Positions 45,481-50,622 of a stretch of DNA of 50,622 nt are shown here, one piece after another (the first letter of the stretch is position 1; every line of letters begins with the position of its first letter). The notes beneath the pieces were generated by a model. The model did no database searches. It worked only from the letters and a program-made list of their open reading frames with translations, and was not told the DNA's origin. The translations under genes were made by a program, and so were the position numbers. The stretch is taken from contig NZ_JYOA01000007.1 in assembly GCF_000955805.1 (NCBI RefSeq), positions 210,639 to 261,260 on the forward strand, read 5' to 3'. Source of the stretch: Pseudomonas sp. 21 (GTDB taxonomy: Bacteria; Pseudomonadota; Gammaproteobacteria; Pseudomonadales; Pseudomonadaceae).

Positions 45481-47802
45481 ATGAGCCTGCAGCAAGAGAA
45501 TCCCCGCTACCAACCCTACAAGGGCGCAGCCGCCGGTTGGGGCGCGCTCATCAGCGTCACGCGCTTCTGGCTGGACAGCAAGCAGCCGTTCAAGAACCTG
45601 CGCGCCCTGCTCAAGACCAACCAGAACGGCGGCTTCGACTGCCCCGGCTGCGCCTGGGGCGATTCCCCGGAAGACGGCCGGGTGAAATTCTGCGAGAACG
45701 GCGCCAAGGCAGTGAACTGGGAAGCCACCAAGCGCCGCGTCGACCCGGCCTTCTTCGCCCGCCACAGCGTCAGTTCGCTGCGCGAGCAGAGCGACTACTG
45801 GCTCGAGTACCAGGGCCGCCTGACCGATCCGATGCGCTACGACCCGGCCACCGACCGCTACCAGCCGATCGCCTGGGACGATGCCTTCGCCCTGATCGCC
45901 AAGCACCTGAATGCCCTGGAAAGCCCGGATCAGGCCGAGTTCTATACCTCGGGCCGGGCGAGCAACGAGGCCGCGTACCTTTATCAGCTATTCGTCCGCG
46001 CCTTCGGCACCAACAACTTCCCCGACTGCTCGAACATGTGCCACGAGGCCAGCGGCGTCGCCCTGGGCCAGAGCGTCGGCGTCGGCAAGGGCAGCGTGAC
46101 CTTCGACGACTTCGAGCATGCCGACGCGATCTTCGTCTTCGGCCAGAACCCCGGCACCAACCACCCGCGCATGCTCGAACCGCTGCGCGAGGCGGTGAAG
46201 CGCGGCGCCCAGGTGGTGGCCTTCAACCCACTGAAGGAGCGCGGCCTGGAGCGTTTCCAGCACCCGCAGCACGCGCTGGAAATGCTCACCAACGGTTCCG
46301 AGCCGCTCAATACCGCGTTCTTCCGCCCGGCGCTGGGCGGCGACATGGCGGCCGTGCGCGGCATGGCCAAGTTCCTCCTGCAATGGGAGCGCGAAGCCCA
46401 GGCCAAGGGCGAGCCGGCGGTGTTCGATCACGCCTTCATCGCCGAACACACCCAGGGGGTCGACGCCTACCTGGCCGTGGTGGACGACACCAGCTGGGAT
46501 CACATCGTCCAGCAATCGGGCCTGAGCCTCGAGGAGATAGAGCAGGCCGCGATCATGTACCGCCGCGCCGAGCGGGTGATCGTCTGCTGGGCCATGGGCA
46601 TCACCCAGCACCATCACTCGGTGCCGACCATCCAGGAACTGGTCAGCCTGCAACTGCTGCGCGGCAACGTCGGCCGCCCCGGCGCCGGCCTGTGCCCGGT
46701 GCGCGGCCACAGCAACGTGCAGGGCGACCGCACCATGGGCATCAACGACCGTCCTCCGGTCGCGTTGCTGGACGCCATCGAGCGCCGTTTCCAGTTCAAG
46801 GTGCCGCGCGAGAACGGCCACAATACCGTCGAGGCGATCAATGCCATGCTCGATGGCAAGTCCAAGGTGTTCATCGGCCTGGGCGGCAACTTCGCCCAGG
46901 CGACCCCGGACAGCCCCCGAACCCACAGCGCCCTGCAAAGCTGCGCGCTGACCGTGCAGATCAGCACCAAGCTCAACCGCAGCCACCTCACCGTGGGCGG
47001 TGACGCGCTGATCCTGCCGTGCCTGGGCCGCACCGACATCGACCGCCAGGCCGAAGGCCCGCAGGCGGTGACCGTGGAAGACTCCTTCAGCATGATCCAC
47101 GCCTCCTTCGGCCAGCTGGAACCCTCGTCGAAGCTGATGCGTTCCGAGCCCGCCATCATCGCCGGCATCGCCAAGGCCACCCTGGGCAACCACCCGGTGG
47201 ACTGGGACGCGATGATCGCCAACTACGACCGCATCCGCGACCTGATCGCCGATACCATTCCCGGCTTCACCGACTTCAACCGTCGCGTGGCCAATCCCGG
47301 CGGCTTCCACCTGGGCAACTCGGCCGGTTCGCGGCGCTGGAACACCGCCAGCGGCAAGGCCAATTTCCACCCGCATCCACTGCCGGCGGACCTGGTCCAC
47401 GCGAAGATCCGCGAAACCGGCCAGGAGCCACACCTGATCCTGCAGACGCTGCGCTCCCACGATCAGTACAACACCACCATCTATGGCCTGGACGACCGCT
47501 ACCGCGGCGTACGCGGCCATCGCGAAGTGGTATTCGCCAACGAGGCCGACATCCGCCGCCTGGGCTTCGAGCCCGGCGAGAAGGTGGACATGGTGTCGCT
47601 CTGGTCCGATGGCGTGGACCGCCGCGTCAGCGGCTTCACCCTGCTGGCCTACGACATCCCCGCCGGCCAGGCCGCGGCCTACTACCCGGAAACCAACCCG
47701 CTGGTGCCGCTGGACAGCCACGGCGTGGGCAGCCACACGCCGACTTCGAAGTTCGTCGCCATCCGCTTCGAGAAGGCGCGGCCGAGTCTGCGGATCGTTT
47801 GA
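45481..47802 (+). CDS. FdhF/YdeP family molybdopterin oxidoreductase
   Basis: 773 residues. An N-terminal cysteine group (C54, C57 in FDCPGC and C71) may hold an Fe-S cluster. The likely Mo ligand is C187 in PDCSNMCHEASG, followed by His188, at the place where formate dehydrogenase H has selenocysteine-His. MGD-binding regions include FGQNPGTNHPRMLEPL and HSNVQGDRTMG. The C-terminal molydop-binding domain starts near PHLILQTLRSHDQYNTTIYG. No signal peptide, so it is cytosolic. The YdeP group is FDH-like but its substrate is not certain. FdhD lies just upstream. Confidence 0.9.
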   Translation: MSLQQENPRYQPYKGAAAGWGALISVTRFWLDSKQPFKNLRALLKTNQNGGFDCPGCAWGDSPEDGRVKFCENGAKAVNWEATKRRVDPAFFARHSVSSLREQSDYWLEYQGRLTDPMRYDPATDRYQPIAWDDAFALIAKHLNALESPDQAEFYTSGRASNEAAYLYQLFVRAFGTNNFPDCSNMCHEASGVALGQSVGVGKGSVTFDDFEHADAIFVFGQNPGTNHPRMLEPLREAVKRGAQVVAFNPLKERGLERFQHPQHALEMLTNGSEPLNTAFFRPALGGDMAAVRGMAKFLLQWEREAQAKGEPAVFDHAFIAEHTQGVDAYLAVVDDTSWDHIVQQSGLSLEEIEQAAIMYRRAERVIVCWAMGITQHHHSVPTIQELVSLQLLRGNVGRPGAGLCPVRGHSNVQGDRTMGINDRPPVALLDAIERRFQFKVPRENGHNTVEAINAMLDGKSKVFIGLGGNFAQATPDSPRTHSALQSCALTVQISTKLNRSHLTVGGDALILPCLGRTDIDRQAEGPQAVTVEDSFSMIHASFGQLEPSSKLMRSEPAIIAGIAKATLGNHPVDWDAMIANYDRIRDLIADTIPGFTDFNRRVANPGGFHLGNSAGSRRWNTASGKANFHPHPLPADLVHAKIRETGQEPHLILQTLRSHDQYNTTIYGLDDRYRGVRGHREVVFANEADIRRLGFEPGEKVDMVSLWSDGVDRRVSGFTLLAYDIPAGQAAAYYPETNPLVPLDSHGVGSHTPTSKFVAIRFEKARPSLRIV

Positions 47803-47814
47803 CGGCCTTTCCTC

Positions 47815-47834
47815 GGCGCCCCAACCGGGGCGCC
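47815..47834 (+). terminator. Hairpin after the molybdoenzyme gene
   Basis: Perfect inverted repeat GGCGCCCC (47815-47822) / GGGGCGCC (47827-47834) with a four-base loop, 13 bases beyond the stop. No T-tract follows, so the call is tentative. Confidence 0.5.
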
Positions 47835-48236
47835 GTCTCGCCATACGTCCCGAAATGTCTTTCGCTGGAGTGCACCACGGGCGCGATCGCGGTCATGGCC
47901 CACTCCTGCAAGGGGATTTCGTGCGCGCAGGAAAATGCCGCCCTGCGAAAAATTCGTTGGATTGGCGTCACATCAGAAAGGGATGAAGGGTAAACTCGGA
48001 AGGACCAGGGCTTTCTTCGTGAAAAGCCATCATTTCAATGGCCATTTGTGAGAAAAACACACCACAAATGGAACCCTGGAATAATACTCAGACCGCCCAA
48101 AATCGAAAAAGTTCTGACCATAAATCAAATACTTGCAATATTTGATGAAAGTCGTGTTACTCGTCGGAACCCCCTTGTCAGAGCCTTCGCACGAACCGAG
48201 GATCGCTTCCAACATCCCCACAGAGAGATCCTCTCT
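47835..48236. other. AT-rich gene-free region with inverted repeats
   Basis: About 400 bases before the first glycine-zipper gene. The part from 48010 to 48160 is distinctly A+T rich in an otherwise GC-rich window. It holds two perfect inverted repeats: CCATTTGTG (48042-48050) / CACAAATGG (48063-48071), and ATCAAATA (48124-48131) / TATTTGAT (48139-48146). I see no convincing ORF; an upstream regulatory region or small RNA is possible. Confidence 0.55.
48222..48236 (+). promoter_or_regulatory. Ribosome-site hairpin before glycine-zipper gene 1
   Basis: AGAGAG (48222-48227) / CTCTCT (48231-48236), touching the ATG. The purine arm is the only Shine-Dalgarno-like sequence, so pairing could hide it. 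Confidence 0.4.
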
Positions 48237-48734
48237 ATGAAGTACTCCTCGATGCTCCTGTTGTCTCTTGCGCTGGTCGGTGGCACCGCCTTCGCGGACG
48301 GCGACACCCGTGCCGGCGTCGGTGGCGCCCTGGGCGGGGTATTGGGTTCGGTCATCGGCCAGTCGGTCGGTGGCAGCACCGGCGCCGCCATTGGTAGTGG
48401 TCTGGGCGGTGCGGCCGGTGGCGCGGTCGGTGCCCGCCACGGCAACAAGACGGAAGCCGCCATCGGCGGCGGCCTGGGCGCAGCCGGCGGCCAGGTGATC
48501 GGCAACAAGATGGGCGGCACCACCGGTGGCCTGATCGGCGCGGCCCTGGGCGGCGGCGCGGGCGGCGCACTGGGCAACCATTACGCCGACAACAATCGTG
48601 ACGACGATGACGACTACCGCGGCTACCGTCGCGCTCGCTATGACGACCATCGTCACTACGATCGCCGCTGGCACGACAACGGTCGCCACCGTGGCTGGTA
48701 CAAGCACAAGCACCACCGTCGCGACTGGGATTGA
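48237..48734 (+). CDS. Glycine-zipper protein with basic His/Arg tail (copy 1)
   Basis: 165 residues from the ATG at 48237. The signal peptide ends at GTAFA-DG (residue 20). The mature N-terminal part is a run of glycine-zipper units (GVGGALGGVLGSVIGQSVGG, GAAIGSGLGGAAGGAVGARHG, AAIGGGLGAAGGQVIGNKMGG, GGLIGAALGGGAGGALGNH). It ends in a charged tail of Asp, Arg, His and Tyr (DDDDDYRGYRRARYDDHRHYD ... KHKHHRRDWD is split here by intervening residues). Glycine zippers form membrane-associated helix packing. The function is unknown, and a paralogue follows. Confidence 0.85.
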   Translation: MKYSSMLLLSLALVGGTAFADGDTRAGVGGALGGVLGSVIGQSVGGSTGAAIGSGLGGAAGGAVGARHGNKTEAAIGGGLGAAGGQVIGNKMGGTTGGLIGAALGGGAGGALGNHYADNNRDDDDDYRGYRRARYDDHRHYDRRWHDNGRHRGWYKHKHHRRDWD

Positions 48735-48778
48735 TTTGCGGCATAGCAACCGCGATCAGTCCACGGAAACGACGACTG

Positions 48779-48808
48779 ACAGCCGGGCCTGATTGCCCGG
48801 CTGTTTTG
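48779..48808 (+). terminator. Terminator between the two glycine-zipper genes
   Basis: Perfect inverted repeat ACAGCCGGGC (48779-48788) / GCCCGGCTGT (48795-48804), followed by TTTG. It makes the second gene likely to have its own promoter. Confidence 0.8.
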
Positions 48809-48854
48809 TGTGCGGGACAATTCTCCCGATAATTCCTACATTCAGGTTCGCAAC

Positions 48855-49307
48855 ATGCGCAAGACTCTTTCTGTTCTGGCACTGGCCCTGCTGGCCAGCC
48901 ATGCCGTGGCCGACGACACCAAATCCGCCATTGGTGGCGGTGTCGGTGGCGCCCTCGGCAACGTGGTCGGCGGCGCCCTGGGCGGCTCCACCGGCGCGGC
49001 CATCGGTGCTGGCGTAGGCGGTGCAGCTGGCGGCGCGATGGGCGCGAAGAACGGCAACAAGACCGAGGCAGCCATCGGTGGCGGCCTGGGTGCGGCCGGC
49101 GGCTCGGTCATCGGCAACAAGGTCGGCGGCTCCACCGGCAGCGCCATCGGCGCGGGCCTGGGTGGTGCAGCCGGCGGCGCGCTGGGTAACCACATGGCCG
49201 ACAAGAACAACGACGACGATCACCACAGCAGCGGCCACAGCCACAACAAGGGCAAAGGCCACTACAAGCACAAACACAAGCATCACGACGACAACAACGA
49301 TCAGTGA
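48855..49307 (+). CDS. Glycine-zipper protein with His-rich tail (copy 2)
   Basis: 150 residues from the ATG at 48855. The signal peptide ends at SHAVA-DD (residue 19). The glycine-zipper part closely matches copy 1, including the shared GNKTEAAIGGGLGAAGG stretch. The tail is different but again charged, with 11 or more histidines among the last 45 residues (DDDHHSSGHSHNKGKGHYKH and on). This could bind metal ions or polyanions. It is a tandem duplicate with a divergent tail. The function is unknown. Confidence 0.85.
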   Translation: MRKTLSVLALALLASHAVADDTKSAIGGGVGGALGNVVGGALGGSTGAAIGAGVGGAAGGAMGAKNGNKTEAAIGGGLGAAGGSVIGNKVGGSTGSAIGAGLGGAAGGALGNHMADKNNDDDHHSSGHSHNKGKGHYKHKHKHHDDNNDQ

Positions 49308-49323
49308 TGCCGTGCTGAAGCAA

Positions 49324-49352
49324 GAGCCCGCCTTTCGGCGGGCTCTTTCGTT
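49324..49352 (+). terminator. Terminator after glycine-zipper gene 2
   Basis: Perfect inverted repeat GAGCCCGCC (49324-49332) / GGCGGGCTC (49337-49345), then TTTCGTTT. The convergent DUF2087-like gene ends at its edge. Confidence 0.88.
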
Positions 49353-49904
49353 TCAGGCCTGAAGTCCGGCCGCCGACGGCAACACCGAGAGCAGCGCGCC
49401 CAGCTCGGCCGGTGGACGCCGCTCGATACGCCGGTACTCGCCGCCATCCTCGGTGCGTGCGAGCCAACCGCCGTCCACCAGTGCCCTTCGCAGCAGCAGG
49501 TGGTCGCCCAGACACTCCTGGGCGCGCAGCCGTTCATTGAGTTCCTTCTCGCTCCAGCGCTGCCGCGCCGGCAATCGCGACCACAGCACCCAGAGACAGG
49601 CCTCCCGGTGGCTGTGCTTCTTCGGCCAGCGTTGCAGGCTGCCGGCGTCGTCGAAGTAGCGCCGCCATTGCTCAACGCGGCGGAAATCCACCACCGCCTC
49701 GGGCCCGGCTTCACGCACTAGCCGAGTCTCGGCCTGGTGGCTGGCGCGCAGCGCCTGGTAGTTGCGGAAGCCCACCGCGCGGGCGAGCAGGTTGAGCATT
49801 TCGACATGACCGGGGCGCTCGGGCGATTCGTCGAGCTGGCGCGCCAGCGATTTCGCCAGGGCGGAGATGTCGGGGGCGTGGTAGGGCAAGCGTTGCCTGG
49901 ACAC
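49353..49904 (-). CDS. DUF2087-like protein
   Basis: 183 residues from a GTG at 49904, chosen because GAGGA lies eight bases upstream; the frame continues further up without conserved sequence. The N-terminal helices (about 5-60, ISALAKSLARQLDESPERPGHVEMLNLLARAVGFRNYQALR) look like a short DNA- or protein-binding bundle. The C-terminal part (about 110-165, LWVLWSRLPARQRWSEKELNERLRAQECLGDHLLLRRALVDGGWLART) matches the DUF2087 winged-helix pattern. A regulatory role is plausible but unproven. Confidence 0.75.
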   Translation of the reverse strand: MSRQRLPYHAPDISALAKSLARQLDESPERPGHVEMLNLLARAVGFRNYQALRASHQAETRLVREAGPEAVVDFRRVEQWRRYFDDAGSLQRWPKKHSHREACLWVLWSRLPARQRWSEKELNERLRAQECLGDHLLLRRALVDGGWLARTEDGGEYRRIERRPPAELGALLSVLPSAAGLQA

Positions 49905-50181
49905 AGTGCAATCCTCGTTGCGTGCCAAGACCTCGCGCAGGAGGTTATCGGGGGTCGCCGTATTCCGATGCGGCACTGGGAAAGTGTGTCGGATCGTCAA
50001 AAGTGCGGGGAACCGCGCGGCAGGTTTAGCGCTCTCCATACGGAGGCGGCGACGCCTGGGTGAACTGCCGACCGGCGGCCAGCATAGGCCGGACGTGACA
50101 CCCGGGACAAGCCCCCCGAGTCATCCCGCGAGACTGGTATAGGCTTGCCGGGGAGGGATCACTGCCGACAAGGAGTTACTC

Positions 50182-50547
50182 GTGAAAGCTCTTGCTGCCG
50201 CCGGACTGCTGCTGACGTTTTGCGCCGCGCAGACCGCGCACGCCGGGGACTGGCAGGTCTGCCAGCTGGAAGTGGAGATCACCGGAGCACTGAAGCTGCC
50301 CGTGCGCGGCCTGGAAGGCCGGGTCGCGTCATCCAAGCCGCGCTCGGCGGGCACCGAGTGCCCGAGCCCGGGCGAGGTCATCGCCTTCGAACCGGAAAGC
50401 GCCGACTGGCAGAGCCGCATTCCGCGCCAGCACTGGCCTTCGGCCGGGCAACGGGTGTGGATGCGCTACCAGTACCTGGACGGCGTCTGCAAGGGCGACG
50501 GCAACAGCCGGCCATGCCGGATCGAGCATTATCCGATGGGCTGGTGA
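50182..50547 (+). CDS. Small secreted hypothetical protein
   Basis: 121 residues from a GTG at 50182 with an AAGGAG ribosome site. The signal peptide ends at QTAHA-GD (residue 21). The mature domain is about 100 residues, with four cysteines (two pairs, likely disulfide-bonded: C27, C60 and C102, C111) and aromatic residues (WMRYQYLDGVCKGDG). The function is not recognised. A REP element follows. Confidence 0.78.
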   Translation: MKALAAAGLLLTFCAAQTAHAGDWQVCQLEVEITGALKLPVRGLEGRVASSKPRSAGTECPSPGEVIAFEPESADWQSRIPRQHWPSAGQRVWMRYQYLDGVCKGDGNSRPCRIEHYPMGW

Positions 50548-50556
50548 CGCAACCGC

Positions 50557-50622
50557 TGTAGGAGCGAGCTTGCTCGCGAACAATCCCTGCATCGAGAGCT
50601 GCCGGGAAATCCGTTCGCGAGC
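50557..50622. repeat. REP palindrome pair, cut by the window end
   Basis: The left arm TGTAGGAGCGAGC...GAAC (50557-50581) is intact. The right arm begins GTTCGCGAGC at 50613 and runs off the window. Confidence 0.88.

Noticed and set aside
45988..47844. 618-residue minus-strand ORF opposite the molybdoenzyme
   Set aside because: Shadow of the conserved oxidoreductase frame; no recognisable domain.
48048..48236. N-terminal extension of glycine-zipper gene 1 from GTG 48048
   Set aside because: It would bury the clear signal peptide that starts at 48237.
48030..48749. Minus-strand ORF through the AT-rich region and glycine-zipper gene 1
   Set aside because: The non-shadow part is only about 60 residues at the C-terminal end and lacks a start of its own.
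48237..49307. Possible CRISPR or tandem DNA repeat array in the glycine-zipper genes
   Set aside because: The repetition is at codon level, encoding GG-zipper units, without regular spacers.

Overview
The window is about 66% GC and almost fully coding. Its gene order (pilU-pilT-yggS-proC-yggT ... metX-metW-DUF4426-rdgB-hemW ... trmB-thiG-thiS ... mtgA-rpoH-ftsX-ftsE-ftsY ... lao cluster-coaD-fdx-ggt ... mutM, then cysQ-nudE-HAD-LysM-LysR-fdhD-molybdoenzyme) is what I remember of the Pseudomonas chromosome, close to P. aeruginosa. Copies of a Pseudomonas-type REP palindrome occur in several gaps. A member of the P. aeruginosa group other than P. aeruginosa itself is the likely source; this is recollection plus reading, not a search. 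I see no rRNA, tRNA, CRISPR array, prophage or insertion sequence.

Layout. 1-2.8 kb: TM2 membrane protein and the pilus retraction ATPases PilU and PilT (minus strand). 2.9-5.6 kb: YggS, ProC, YggT and a DUF167 protein (plus). 5.7-7.65 kb: a large dynamin-like GTPase. 7.75-12.4 kb: methionine entry genes metX-metW coupled to DUF4426, rdgB and hemW, then two small proteins. 12.6-17.9 kb: DUF1329 exported protein, trmB, thiG, thiS, DUF423, mtgA and an anchored hypothetical protein. 17.9-22.0 kb: ftsY-ftsE-ftsX-rpoH (minus), with good sigma-70 and AlgU-type promoter candidates before rpoH. 22.2-26.3 kb: an M16 protease pair, rsmD and a SMI1/KNR4-like protein. 26.3-29.3 kb: Sel1 protein, lipoprotein, YheT hydrolase and GNAT. 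29.3-33.8 kb: laoR and laoCBA for long-chain alcohol and aldehyde oxidation, with a perfect palindrome in the promoter gap. 34.1-40.6 kb: coaD, ferredoxin, ggt, Na/Pi symporter, small secreted protein, acyltransferase and mutM. 40.8-47.8 kb: cysQ-nudE, YrfG-like HAD, LysM/BON protein, LysR regulator, fdhD and a YdeP-like molybdoenzyme. 47.8-50.6 kb: an AT-rich gap, two tandem glycine-zipper proteins with His-rich tails, a DUF2087-like protein and a small secreted protein.

Most of the window is conserved housekeeping DNA. I do not see a clear new multi-gene system. The parts least explained by known biology are the dynamin-like GTPase, the twin glycine-zipper/His-tail genes with the AT-rich inverted-repeat region before them, the orphan SMI1/KNR4-like gene, and several regulatory structures (lao operator, rpoH promoter hairpin, thiG-trmB hairpin). 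The mutM-cysQ gap, which holds a decayed REP, joins two blocks that I remember as far apart in P. aeruginosa PAO1.
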